Program-made: the position numbers and the translations under genes
Notes under the pieces: model-generated
What the model was told of the DNA's origin: nothing
What the model saw: the letters and a program-made list of their open reading frames with translations, nothing else
Databases searched by the model: none
Shown: positions 47,376 through 55,622 of the stretch, in pieces
Position numbering within the stretch: the stretch's first letter is position 1
How the letters are laid out: each line of letters starts with the position of its first letter
Source: Bifidobacterium oedipodis
Lineage (GTDB): Bacteria > Actinomycetota > Actinomycetes > Actinomycetales > Bifidobacteriaceae
DNA length: 64,000 nucleotides
NCBI RefSeq assembly: GCF_012932425.1
Contig: NZ_JAAIII010000004.1
Span: 1 to 64,000 of the forward strand
Reading direction: 5' to 3'

Positions 47376-48689
47376 TCACCAGCCGCGGCGGCGCTTCAAG
47401 TCCATGAGCGTCTCGATCCGATCCTGTTCGGCGCGGAGCCGCCGGTAGGCGGCCTCGAGCTCGCGTTCCAGGGACTCGCGGGTGCGGGTGCGGGTGACGA
47501 GCGCGGCGTACACGTCCTCGCCCAGCTCGCGCATGCGGCCGGCGTCGGAGGCGCGCTGGTAGTGCTCCAGGCTGACCCGGGCGTCGGCGTGGCGGCCGAA
47601 GGTCTGCACCTCGCGCGGGCTCGCGCCCTGGCGCACGGCCTCGGTGATGCCGGTGGCGCGCAGCACGTGCGGGGTCAGGTCGGGCCGGCCGGCGGCGCGG
47701 CGCGCGCGGTCGAAGTGCTCGCGCAGCGTGTTCGGCGACATGACGCGCGAGCGCAGCGGGGCTATGAGCATGCCGGAGCCGCCGCAGTGGGCGGCGACGT
47801 GCCGGTCGATCTCGGCGGCCAGGCCCTCGGGCACGGGGATGGCGGCGACGCTGCTCTCGTTCTTCGCGCCCCCGATGGTGAACGATCCGCGGTCGCCGGG
47901 GCCGCGCCTTGCGGAATGGCGCACGGTCAGGACGCGCGCCTTCGGATCCCAGTCGGCCACGGTCAGGGCGCACACCTCGCCGATGCGCAGGGAGAGCACG
48001 GCCATGAGGTCCACGGCGATCCTGGTGTAGTCGGGCATCGCGTCGCGCAGTTCGGACAGTTCGTCGCCGGTGGCCGGCGGTATGAGCGCGCGGCGCGACC
48101 TCGGCTTGACGGGCAACGGCTCCAGGCACGGGTCGCGTTCGATGAGCGGGGCGGTGCCGTCGGACGGGTTGGCGGCCTCGCGCATCGCGGCCCTCAGGAT
48201 GCAGTAGGCGCGGCGGAGCGGCTCGGAGCCGTCGAAGCCGGGCCGGGCGAGCCATCGGGCGATGTCGGGCGGGCGTATTCGGTCGAGCCGCCAGTCGCCC
48301 CAGTAGTCGACCAGGCGGCGGAAGGCGAGGTCCTTGGAGCGCATGGTGGCGGGGGCCAGGGGCCGGCCGCGCCTGGAGCGCTGGGTGTCGCGGTACCACG
48401 GTTCGGCGAACTCGCGGAACGTGGCGTCCCTCATGCGTTCGGCGCGCTCCCTGTCGGCGGGCGCGGTCCACTCGGCCCTCCCCCGCGCGTCGTCCTCGAC
48501 GAGGCGGCGCTCGTCCTCCAGCCATATCCATGCCAGGCGCTCGTTGTCGGACGGGAAGTCGCGCCAGACCCTCCTGCCCTTGATCCTGGGGTGGGCGTAG
48601 CTGGCCCGCCATGACCTGACCCTCCCGTCGGGGCCGGTGCGGGCGATGACGGAACCCCAGGTGCTTCTTCTCCGGCGTGTCGTGCTCAT
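47376..48689 (-). CDS. int: Tyrosine-type site-specific integrase
   Basis: 437 residues from the ATG at 48689. An N-terminal AP2-like or arm-binding region (about 10-60) and a SAM-like core-binding domain (about 90-180) precede the catalytic domain. The active-site residues R235 (LSLRIGEV), K276, H341..R344 (HVLRATG), H367 (FGRHAD) and nucleophile Y377 (LEHYQRA) are all present. A long charged C-terminal helix follows. GC content is far above the neighbours. It lies about 175 bp from the right att core in tRNA-Val, the position expected for an integrase that acts there. Confidence 0.93.
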   Translation of the reverse strand: MSTTRRRRSTWGSVIARTGPDGRVRSWRASYAHPRIKGRRVWRDFPSDNERLAWIWLEDERRLVEDDARGRAEWTAPADRERAERMRDATFREFAEPWYRDTQRSRRGRPLAPATMRSKDLAFRRLVDYWGDWRLDRIRPPDIARWLARPGFDGSEPLRRAYCILRAAMREAANPSDGTAPLIERDPCLEPLPVKPRSRRALIPPATGDELSELRDAMPDYTRIAVDLMAVLSLRIGEVCALTVADWDPKARVLTVRHSARRGPGDRGSFTIGGAKNESSVAAIPVPEGLAAEIDRHVAAHCGGSGMLIAPLRSRVMSPNTLREHFDRARRAAGRPDLTPHVLRATGITEAVRQGASPREVQTFGRHADARVSLEHYQRASDAGRMRELGEDVYAALVTRTRTRESLERELEAAYRRLRAEQDRIETLMDLKRRRGW

Positions 48690-48690
48690 G
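48672..48690 (+). repeat. Candidate arm-type site, right copy 2
   Basis: CCGGCGTGTCGTGCTCATG, 17 of 19 identical to 42692-42710. It covers the integrase start codon, so binding there could also repress int. Confidence 0.45.
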
Positions 48691-48704
48691 GACGCCCCCA
48701 TGCG

Positions 48705-48725
48705 TCGTGGCAACAACGTGGCATA
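48705..48725 (+). repeat. Candidate arm-type site, right copy 1
   Basis: TCGTGGCAACAACGTGGCAT plus A, 19 of 21 identical to 42641-42661. It lies in the upstream region of int. Confidence 0.55.
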
Positions 48726-48825
48726 CATCTCAGTCTCAAACGTGCGGAAACTGTCGCAAACGGGGCCTCTGAGGCGATTTTGCGACACGCCGACGGAATG
48801 GCGGAATACCAAGGAAAACCAAACA

Positions 48826-48857
48826 AAGAAGGCCCCCATCGAAACTGATGGGAGCCT
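48826..48857 (-). terminator. Terminator following tRNA-Val, inside the element
   Basis: Stem between 48831-48840 and 48847-48856 with one mismatch, followed on the minus strand by TTCTTTG. It stops transcription from the tRNA before it enters int. Confidence 0.75.
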
Positions 48858-48864
48858 CATCCGG

Positions 48865-48937
48865 TGGGCGATGTAGGAATCGAACCTACGACCCCTTCGG
48901 TGTGAACGAAGTGCGCTAGCCGCTGCGCCAATCGCCC
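48865..48937 (-). tRNA. tRNA-Val (anticodon CAC), integration target
   Basis: 73 nt. Acceptor GGGCGAT / ATCGCCC, discriminator A, anticodon loop TTCACAC between CTTCG and CGAAG. The 16-bp att core spans its acceptor stem and T arm, so the element leaves a complete tRNA. CCA is not encoded (CCG instead). Confidence 0.96.
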
Positions 48938-48947
48938 GTAACGCTAC

Positions 48948-48977
48948 AGTATTCAGTTATCCATCACCAACAGCCAA
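48948..48977 (-). promoter_or_regulatory. Probable tRNA-Val promoter
   Basis: On the minus strand TTGGCT (48972-48977), an 18-bp spacer and AATACT (48948-48953), 10 bp before the tRNA 5' end. Confidence 0.35.
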
Positions 48978-49497
48978 TGAACGAAAACCGCTTAAAAGCT
49001 TGCGTTTCCGCCATTCACACCTTGACCTCAGGTCTTGGTGCGCCGCTTGGCAACGAGTAGATACAATACATGCGATTATTCAATCACGCAAATCGACCTT
49101 GCCGAGACACCCATAAAACCTTACTGCCAACTGGGATTGCTCGGCGTGTCGAATTTGCTGGATAACGGGCCGTTGGCACAGCGCGACCCTTTACGCAAGG
49201 CAGGTGCGATTCTTCAGCTGACGGCGGACCGTACGGCACCCACAAAAGCTGATATAGTTCAGCGAATGGGCCAATGGTGGTCTATAGGTTGTTCACCACG
49301 CCGGACGACGACGCCGCGGCTGTCTTTGTTCCAGTATTTCCGTATCCCCCGATACCAAACCCCGCCAGATTCAATCAACTTCTGGATTAACAAGCCATAC
49401 GCACCGGATTGACGCATTCGTCTGAACTACGTGACGCCTCGTGCACGGACCAAACAGCGATATGCCAATCCGTGCCATGCAAAGGAGCGTGATCGCC
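48978..49497. other. 520-bp stretch without a supported gene
   Basis: An open frame of 125 codons at 49035-49412 on the plus strand has no ribosome-binding site, an odd composition and no recognisable family. I see no RNA gene or strong hairpin. Promoters for tRNA-Val (leftward) and the hydrolase (rightward) are expected here. Confidence 0.4.
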
Positions 49498-51402
49498 ATG
49501 AGCGCGACGCATCGGTTGCGCGAGTACACTCGCGGAAAAACCTCAATCATTGGCATGATCGCGGCACTGATAGCCGCCATTATCTGCATGTCCCTATCCG
49601 GATTGGTGTTGCGCGACGCGGGCAACATCACCGTGTTCGACGACGCGACATCCACGTCAGCCGGCGCCAAAGTGGCGTTGCGCGTATACAAGCCAGCCGG
49701 TGCCTCGGATGAGGCCAAAGCACCGGCGATCGTATTCGCCCACGGCCTGTCAACCAACAAGGAAAGTTACGCGCAATACGGCATGGAGCTCGCCAAACGT
49801 GGATTCGTCGTGGTCACCCCCGACCTGATCAATCACGGTTCCTCCGACGTGCGCCCGCAATCCGAATTCCTTGGCCCCTACACGGACAACGAAGCCTACG
49901 GCATGTACGCCGCCGTACGGTACGTCAAAGACCTGCCATACGTGCAGTCCGACCAAATCGGCGTGGCCGGCCATTCAGTCGGCGGGCAAGCCGCCAACAA
50001 CGCGGTGCGCCTCGACAACGAGGAAGCCACACAATCGATTCAGGCCGTGTATCTCGTCTCCTCCGAACCGGTGTACAAGGATCAGGATCAGGAATGGGCC
50101 AACGTGTACGGCAATCGTGACGTCGGCGTGTACTACACCACCTACGACCACGTGTATTTCACCACCGTGAACGCCGACGGCACGCCGGTGAAGGCCGCCG
50201 ATTGGCTCACCTCCGACAGCGCCAAGTCGTTGTTCTCATTCGGCGACGACCCCGCTGACTTCGCCGGTGACCAAGTAGTGCCGGGACAATGGTACGAGCG
50301 GGAAATCGATGGACGCACCGCGGTGCGCGAGGTCACGCAGGCCAACGAAATCCATCCGCAAGCTCAAGACGGGGACGGTGCCGTAGCCGCGGTATGCGAC
50401 TTCTTCCAAGCCTCCTTCGAAGCGCCACGGTATCGCCTTGGCGCCAATCAGACGGTGCGCTGGTATCAGCTGTTCAACGTGCTTGGCCTGTTTGCTGTAC
50501 TCGCCTTCGCCATCAACCTGATCGGCTCGCTCACACATCTGAAGCTCTTCGCCTCGTTAAGGGCCGGCGAGAACGCCTCACTCGCACCTCCCCCTGCCGA
50601 CAGGCCGGGCAAGATATGGTTCTGGGGACTGACCATAGCCAACTGCGCATTCGCGTTCGTCAGCATCTCCCTGATATTCAAATTTGGCCTCGGCTATTTC
50701 AACACCCAAGTGCTCGCCCAGCAGCCGTCGAATATCTACGCCTTCTGGGCGCTCGCCAACGGCCTGTTCATGTTCCTTACCTCATTCGTGTCCTATCGCC
50801 TGTATGCGCGCAAGCATGGTGCCACGATGCGCAGCTGGGGATTGAGGATACCGTGGCGCGACTTCGGCAAGAGCCTGCTTGTCGTCGTTATCGCCCTGCT
50901 AGGCATATTGGCTATGGTTGAGCTGGCCAACCGCGTGTTCAGAACCGATTTCCGCTACTACCTCTGGGGCCTGCGTGACGTGCCGATGCAGGTGTGGCCC
51001 ACTTTCTTGGCCTATCTGCCGTTCTTCCTGGTGTTCGGATTGTCGGTGTCGATCGCGCTGAACAGCGCCTACCATTGCCGCATCGCGCATGAAAAGGAAT
51101 GGGTCAACGACTTGTTCTTCGCGGTGATGAACATGGTTCCCGCCCTGCTGATCACGGTTATCGGCTATTGGATCTTCGCCCAGACCAAGGTCGCGCCGAC
51201 GATTTTCGGCTCGAACTACACGTTCACGTATACGATCAACGCGATTCCCGTATTCCCGGTGATTGTGGTGTTCATCCGACGCGCTTTCAAACGCTGTAAC
51301 AACCCCTATATTCCGGGTCTGCTGGCCGGTGCGTTGATGTGCTGGTTCCAGACGGCCTGCTCCGTCACCATCCATGCCTTCATGTATTTCGGTATGCTCT
51401 GA
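49498..51402 (+). CDS. Alpha/beta hydrolase fused to a polytopic membrane domain
   Basis: 634 residues from the ATG at 49498 (AAGGAG upstream). A membrane helix (about 18-38) precedes an alpha/beta-hydrolase domain with the oxyanion region FAHGLSTNKE and the nucleophile elbow GHSVGG near residue 165. A second half of about eight hydrophobic segments follows from residue 320. The catalytic domain would face outside the membrane. Substrate unknown; a surface esterase or lipid-modifying role is plausible. The extended frame upstream of 49498 adds 19 less convincing codons. Confidence 0.8.
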   Translation: MSATHRLREYTRGKTSIIGMIAALIAAIICMSLSGLVLRDAGNITVFDDATSTSAGAKVALRVYKPAGASDEAKAPAIVFAHGLSTNKESYAQYGMELAKRGFVVVTPDLINHGSSDVRPQSEFLGPYTDNEAYGMYAAVRYVKDLPYVQSDQIGVAGHSVGGQAANNAVRLDNEEATQSIQAVYLVSSEPVYKDQDQEWANVYGNRDVGVYYTTYDHVYFTTVNADGTPVKAADWLTSDSAKSLFSFGDDPADFAGDQVVPGQWYEREIDGRTAVREVTQANEIHPQAQDGDGAVAAVCDFFQASFEAPRYRLGANQTVRWYQLFNVLGLFAVLAFAINLIGSLTHLKLFASLRAGENASLAPPPADRPGKIWFWGLTIANCAFAFVSISLIFKFGLGYFNTQVLAQQPSNIYAFWALANGLFMFLTSFVSYRLYARKHGATMRSWGLRIPWRDFGKSLLVVVIALLGILAMVELANRVFRTDFRYYLWGLRDVPMQVWPTFLAYLPFFLVFGLSVSIALNSAYHCRIAHEKEWVNDLFFAVMNMVPALLITVIGYWIFAQTKVAPTIFGSNYTFTYTINAIPVFPVIVVFIRRAFKRCNNPYIPGLLAGALMCWFQTACSVTIHAFMYFGML

Positions 51403-51432
51403 CGAAGCTGAATCGCATGAGCTTGACAAGAT

Positions 51433-51484
51433 CTGCCCTCGTGGCACTTTTCTTATTAATATTCGAAAAGTGCCACGAGGGCAG
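51433..51484. terminator. Perfect 20-bp hairpin between convergent genes
   Basis: Arms CTGCCCTCGTGGCACTTTTC (51433-51452) and its exact reverse complement (51465-51484) with a 12-base AT-rich loop. It sits between the hydrolase (plus) and DUF3800 (minus) 3' ends and probably ends both transcripts, although no external T run is present. Confidence 0.7.
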
Positions 51485-51548
51485 TCCAACACGTAAAGTC
51501 TACGGCTTCCTGAATGCCCGAATATGCAGACAAACTTTATTACCGCTA

Positions 51549-52220
51549 TTACAGCTGCTTTCTTCTTACCTGTTTTAGCCAATTCTTTTTGAAAGAACCA
51601 CTGCCACCAAAGAACTTGTTGTAGGTGTTACCATCTTCTCCGGCTTGATACTTCAAATCAGCAAGTTCCAGAGTACACAGGTAGTCAGCAACTTGTTCCA
51701 GTCGGTAATCAGTCATTGAAGTTTTGCGTCGTTCAACCGCTTCTTTAGAGAGCACAAATCCAATAGATTGATCCAACGCCTTTTTGACGATATCCTGGCC
51801 ATCGTCATAATAAATTTTTACGTCATCAAAAGTTTGAAAATAATCGAGATGATCAACCAAAAGATTGGTCAGGTCTCTCTTCATTCTGACGGTCAGTCGT
51901 TCAGGACTCTCGAAGTCGTTGCGTTTGTAAGAAAAAGAAGCATATGCAATAGGAAGATGCCGAACGAATGAGGCAAACATACTCAACATCTTTTTACGCT
52001 GTTGAAGACTGAGATACTCATACTCTTTATGGCCGTTGAGCAACGGTTCAGAATGGAAAGGAACGTTAGGCAGGTTTGCTGCGCTTAACGACTGTTCATA
52101 TTGCTGAACCATGTTTCGTATATCGTTTGTTTGAGCATGAAAGACTAGACTGAGCAGATAATACTTGGCTTGACCACCGCGGTCACCACTTTCATCTACG
52201 AAAATGCTGAGTTCCTTCAT
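51549..52220 (-). CDS. DUF3800 protein
   Basis: 223 residues from the ATG at 52220 (GGAGA upstream). The N-terminus ELSIFVDESGDRGG is the diagnostic DUF3800 start, and the middle has ARLYYDDGQD-like KIYYDDGQDIV. The acidic residues (D in FVDESG, DD in YYDDG) resemble an RNase-H-like active site, as proposed for the family, so nuclease activity is possible. The gene is clearly AT-richer than its neighbours, which suggests acquisition. It is preceded by a structured leader RNA. Confidence 0.88.
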   Translation of the reverse strand: MKELSIFVDESGDRGGQAKYYLLSLVFHAQTNDIRNMVQQYEQSLSAANLPNVPFHSEPLLNGHKEYEYLSLQQRKKMLSMFASFVRHLPIAYASFSYKRNDFESPERLTVRMKRDLTNLLVDHLDYFQTFDDVKIYYDDGQDIVKKALDQSIGFVLSKEAVERRKTSMTDYRLEQVADYLCTLELADLKYQAGEDGNTYNKFFGGSGSFKKNWLKQVRRKQL

Positions 52221-52236
52221 ACTGTCTTCTCCGAAC

Positions 52237-52290
52237 AAAAAAGCCGAGGGACTACCCTCGGCACTTGGAGGTAGCGCTACCGCGCCACCA
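52237..52290 (-). ncRNA. Structured leader RNA of DUF3800 (candidate DUF3800-type RNA motif)
   Basis: From a likely start near 52290 the minus-strand transcript holds a small palindromic hairpin GGTAGCGCTACC (52270-52281). A perfect 8-bp hairpin with a 4-base loop follows (52243-52262) with six Us (52237-52242), that is, a complete terminator 17 bp before the DUF3800 start codon. RNA motifs named after DUF3800 have been described upstream of such genes; which one this is needs a covariance search. Confidence 0.5.
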
Positions 52291-52295
52291 CATCA

Positions 52296-52301
52296 TTTAT
52301 A
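52296..52301 (-). promoter_or_regulatory. Extended -10 promoter for the DUF3800 leader
   Basis: TGCTATAAA on the minus strand; the hexamer TATAAA covers 52296-52301. No good -35 is seen. Confidence 0.45.
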
Positions 52302-52405
52302 GCACAAAACTGAAAGACTCGCCATGAATGGACAGGGGCACTAATCCACAATTTGGCTATGACATGCAAAAAGTCCTGACTCTTTCGAGCCAGGACTTTC
52401 ATCTG

Positions 52406-52477
52406 TGGGCGATACAAGATTCGAACTTGTGACCCCTTCCGTGTCAGGGAAGTGCGCTACCACTGCGCCAACCGCCC
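52406..52477 (-). tRNA. tRNA-Val (anticodon GAC)
   Basis: 72 nt. Acceptor GGGCGGT / ATCGCCC (one G-T pair), discriminator A, anticodon loop CTGACAC between CTTCC and GGAAG. Last of a three-tRNA cluster. Confidence 0.95.
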
Positions 52478-52518
52478 GGGTCTGCGTCTCATTCACACGG
52501 GTGCTCCGCGCTCCTGAG

Positions 52519-52589
52519 AGGTGGGTACGAGAGTCGAACTCGTCTATACGGCTTTGCAGGCCGCTGCCTAACCGCTTGGCTAACCCACC
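52519..52589 (-). tRNA. tRNA-Cys (anticodon GCA)
   Basis: 71 nt. Acceptor GGTGGGT / ACCCACC, discriminator T, anticodon loop CTGCAAA. It lies 28 bp after tRNA-Gly. Confidence 0.95.
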
Positions 52590-52617
52590 GTAAGGTCTGT
52601 CAACTCTTCGGACCTAG

Positions 52618-52690
52618 AGCGGACAACGGGACTCGAACCCGCGGTCTCAACCTTGGCAAGGTTGCGCTTTACCAACTAAGCTATGTCCGC
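52618..52690 (-). tRNA. tRNA-Gly (anticodon GCC)
   Basis: 73 nt, identical in body to 42464-42536 but followed by CTA rather than CCA. First gene of the Gly-Cys-Val cluster. Confidence 0.96.
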
Positions 52691-52903
52691 AAAGGTGCTT
52701 TCTTCCGGTGTTTCCGGGGTTGTCCCCGCCGGAGCACGAGTGATTACTATACTCACATCTATGCGGTTTGCAAAATCTCGGCGTGTCGCCCAGTATTCCG
52801 CCGTTTTCAGCACGATAGCGAATAGCAGGGCGATTACCGCTGACGATGACGCCCACGGCAAAAAGCCCGCTCTGCCGCGCCCGAGACCCGTTACCCTAGA
52901 GGT

Positions 52904-53734
52904 ATGAGTGAAGAAGCGACCACACACGAGACCGTTTTGATCGCGGCCTTTGAAGGCTGGAACGATGCCTGTCAGGCGGCCACGAACGTTGTGCGCCACC
53001 TGGTCAAGCAGTATGAGTCCCATGAGGTTCGTCATATTGACAGCGAGGGCTTCTACGACTATCAAGTGGCGCGGCCCATGCTGTGCCACGCTTCAGGGCG
53101 TGCGAACATCGTATGGCCCTCCACCACCGTGTTCTCGATCACGCCGCCTTCAGGAGGCCGTCTCTACGCGCTGATCGCTCCTGAGCCGAATTACCGGTGG
53201 CAGGAATACTGCCGTGAGGTGCTGCACATCGCCGAGGAATTGGATGTGACCCACATCATCACCCTGGGTTCGATGTTCTCCGATTGCCCGCATACGCGCC
53301 CGCTGCCACTGGATGTTTCGGATGGGGATCATCAGTGCGAGTGCGACCGCGAATACAACGGACCGGTGGGTATTCCCACCGTGCTGGGCATGATGGCTGG
53401 CAATGAGGGATTGGCACACACGTCAATGTGGGTATCGATCCCCCAGTATCTTGACAGCGATGCGTGCGCGGCCGGCACGCTGCGACTATTGCATGAACTG
53501 GATGAACTATTGGACGCTGATTTTGCCGAGGGAGATTTGCCCAAGCAGGCAGAGCATTGGAAAGCGAAGGCATCGATTCTGATTCGCTGCAACGATCAGC
53601 TGCACGACTATGTAGAGCATTTGGAGCACGAATACGATTTGGAGGAGCAGGCAAGGCAAGAGGCTTCGCCTGGTGCCCCTCAGGCCGAACAGCTCGTGCG
53701 CGAAACCGAGGATTTTCTGCGCAGCATAGGGTGA
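52904..53734 (+). CDS. PAC2-family protein
   Basis: 276 residues matching the PAC2 (proteasome assembly chaperone 2-like) family of Actinobacteria. It has AFEGWNDACQAATN near the N-terminus, the ITLGSMFSDCPHTRP region around residue 115 and GPVGIPTVLGM near residue 150. The C-terminal 40 residues are acidic and helical. Its job in bifidobacteria, which lack a proteasome, is unknown. A weak GAGG precedes the ATG. It stands alone. Confidence 0.85.
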   Translation: MSEEATTHETVLIAAFEGWNDACQAATNVVRHLVKQYESHEVRHIDSEGFYDYQVARPMLCHASGRANIVWPSTTVFSITPPSGGRLYALIAPEPNYRWQEYCREVLHIAEELDVTHIITLGSMFSDCPHTRPLPLDVSDGDHQCECDREYNGPVGIPTVLGMMAGNEGLAHTSMWVSIPQYLDSDACAAGTLRLLHELDELLDADFAEGDLPKQAEHWKAKASILIRCNDQLHDYVEHLEHEYDLEEQARQEASPGAPQAEQLVRETEDFLRSIG

Positions 53735-54066
53735 TATCAGTCTATGCTCTGTTTCCATGATGCGTAATGACAAGCGACAGATTTCGCGGGACTGCCGGAC
53801 TGTTGCTCATCAATGGCGCGTCGCCTATGCGCGATTGTTTCATGAGAACTGACCTTTTCGGAAGGCGACCCTTCCGTTAGGTTCGCTATAAGCGAATTAT
53901 AGGTTGTATAGACTGTCAAGAGTGCGATCCGCCGTGGAGCGCTGGAGCTGTTGGAAAAGAGCCGGGCGCAGATCCGGAGAACCCTCGGCGAGCCGAGGGA
54001 AGACGATCCCGGTCGGCAGACGTATCTCTCGCCTGCGGTCGACCGCTCACAGCGGGGTTCGCGTGG
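53735..54066. other. 332-bp gap with possible gene remnant
   Basis: Two small hairpins stand at about 53860-53876 (GGAAGG/CCTTCC) and 53882-53896 (TTCGCT-ATA-AGCGAA). From about 53930 a plus-strand frame reads ALELLEKSRAQIRRTLGEPR and ends with a stop at about 54075, coding-like but without a start. It may be the tail of a decayed gene. Confidence 0.3.
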
Positions 54067-55548
54067 TCAACGGTGATACAGGGCGTGACGCTCGTATTTG
54101 GGTTCGCAGCACACGTTGATGCCCAGCTTGCGGTAGATCTGCTCGTCGATGGCCGAAATGATCACCGAAAAGAACGCGTCGCAGCCTCGCAGCTGTTCGA
54201 GCGCGGCGAAGGTGCGTGCCGCGTCCTCGCTCGTCGCGCTGGTGATCGACAGCGCGATAAGCGTCTCGTCGGAGTGCAGACGCGGATTCTTGCTGCCCAG
54301 CTGGCGGGTCTTCAATCGGCTGATGGGTTCGATGGCGTCGTTCGAGATGACCTCAAGCTCCATATCCACGCCGGCGATCGCCTTGAGCGCGTTCATGAGC
54401 AGGGAGCTTGCGGCCCCCAGCCGCGTGGAGGTCTTGCCCGTTACCACGGTGCCGTCGGGCAGGATCATGGCTCCCACCGGGGCTCCGGTGGTCTCCTCCT
54501 TCAGCAGCGCGGCGGAACGGGCCGGCGAGAAGTCCTTATCGACACCAGCCTTCTTCATGATCAGGTTGAGCTTGTCGACCTGATCGCCGCCCACGCCCGT
54601 GCGCTTCAGGTTCACGGCAGTCTGGAAGTAGCGGCGCACGATCTCCATTTTGGCGGCCTCACGGCAGGCGTCGTCGTCCACGATAGCGTATCCAGCCATG
54701 TTCACACCCATGTCGGTCGGGCTCTGGTAGGGGCTCCTCCCCTGGATCCTCTCCATCATGGCGCGCAGCACGGGAAACGCCTCGACGTCGCGGTTGTAGT
54801 TCACGGTGGTTTTGCCGTAGGCATCCAAGTGGAAGGGGTCAATGATGTTCGCGTCGTTGAGATCCACTGTGGCGGCCTCGTATGCGATATTGACCGGATG
54901 ATTCAGCGGCAGGTTCCAGATGGGGAACGTCTCGAACTTGGCATAGCCGGCAGCGATGCCGCGCTTGTGCTCGTGATAGAGCTGCGACAGGCAGGTCGCG
55001 AGCTTGCCTGAACCGGGCCCGGGGGCCGTCACCACCACAAGCGGACGCGTCGTGGCGATGTAGTCGTTCCTACCGTAACCCTCGTCGGACACGATAAGGT
55101 CGATATCGTGCGGGTATCCCTCGATGGGATAGTGCGTGTAGCAGGTGATGCCAAGTTCCCCCAAGCGACGGCGGAACACATCGGCCGCGCCTTGCCCGGC
55201 GTACTGGGTGAGCACCACGGATCCCACATAGAACCCGTAGCCGCGGAAGATGTCCGTCAGACGCAGCACGTCCTCATCATAGGTGATGCCCAAATCACCG
55301 CGGACCTTGTTCTTCTCGATGTCGTTCGCATTGATGGCGACGACGATCTCCACATCGTCGGCCATGCTCTCCAGCATGCGGAACTTCGAATCGGGGGCGA
55401 AGCCGGGCAGCACGCGGCTTGCATGATAGTCGTCGAACAGCTTGCCTCCGAACTCGAGGTAGAGCTTGCCTCCGAACTGTTCGATCCGCTCGCGGATATG
55501 CTTGGCCTGCAGCTCGATGTATTTATCGTTGTCGAATCCCTGGCGCAT
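54067..55548 (-). CDS. DUF1846 protein
   Basis: 493 residues, typical of the DUF1846 family: the N-terminus MRQGFDNDKYIELQAKHI is diagnostic, and TAPGPGSGKLATCLSQLYHEHKRG (seen in pieces) gives a P-loop-like GPGSGK near residue 175. The function of the family is not known; a nucleotide-binding or transferase role is inferred from the loop. The ATG at 55548 is followed by normal coding. It is monocistronic, with a hairpin region on its upstream side. Confidence 0.9.
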   Translation of the reverse strand: MRQGFDNDKYIELQAKHIRERIEQFGGKLYLEFGGKLFDDYHASRVLPGFAPDSKFRMLESMADDVEIVVAINANDIEKNKVRGDLGITYDEDVLRLTDIFRGYGFYVGSVVLTQYAGQGAADVFRRRLGELGITCYTHYPIEGYPHDIDLIVSDEGYGRNDYIATTRPLVVVTAPGPGSGKLATCLSQLYHEHKRGIAAGYAKFETFPIWNLPLNHPVNIAYEAATVDLNDANIIDPFHLDAYGKTTVNYNRDVEAFPVLRAMMERIQGRSPYQSPTDMGVNMAGYAIVDDDACREAAKMEIVRRYFQTAVNLKRTGVGGDQVDKLNLIMKKAGVDKDFSPARSAALLKEETTGAPVGAMILPDGTVVTGKTSTRLGAASSLLMNALKAIAGVDMELEVISNDAIEPISRLKTRQLGSKNPRLHSDETLIALSITSATSEDAARTFAALEQLRGCDAFFSVIISAIDEQIYRKLGINVCCEPKYERHALYHR

Positions 55549-55622
55549 GTCGGCCCCCTCGTTGTTCGCGGATGGATTGCATAAATCGGCTTAGAGTATA
55601 CCGGAGCCTGTCGCCGTGTCCA

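Larger units (their letters stand above)
42567..48879. mobile_element. 6.3-kb integrated element in tRNA-Val with CRESS-type Rep, FtsK-like protein and integrase
   Basis: Bounded by a perfect 16-bp direct repeat: one copy lies at 42567-42582 and the other covers the 3' end of tRNA-Val. All five genes inside run on the minus strand: integrase, secreted protein, small protein, FtsK-like translocase and Rep. The contents fit a small actinobacterial integrative element that excises, replicates by a rolling-circle Rep and may transfer as double-stranded DNA using the FtsK/Tra protein. Base composition varies strongly across it: the integrase is much GC-richer than rep. No excisionase was found. 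Confidence 0.85.

Noticed and set aside
47115..48614. 499-codon plus-strand and 426-codon minus-strand open frames in the integrase region
   Set aside because: High GC content makes all frames open; only the 47376-48689 frame has the integrase active-site residues.
49035..49412. 125-codon plus-strand open frame
   Set aside because: No ribosome-binding site, odd composition, no recognised family.
52237..52301. Type III toxin-antitoxin (ToxIN-like) locus
   Set aside because: The layout is similar (RNA, terminator, protein) but there are no tandem RNA repeats and the protein is DUF3800, not ToxN.
42461..52690. tRNA-Gly copies at both positions as ends of a larger 10-kb element
   Set aside because: The two identical tRNA-Gly genes are each complete and belong to different tRNA clusters; the 16-bp tRNA-Val repeat with an adjacent integrase explains the element better.
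53904..54119. 71-codon plus-strand open frame
   Set aside because: Basic, arginine-rich out-of-frame reading; another frame here looks more coding-like but lacks a start.
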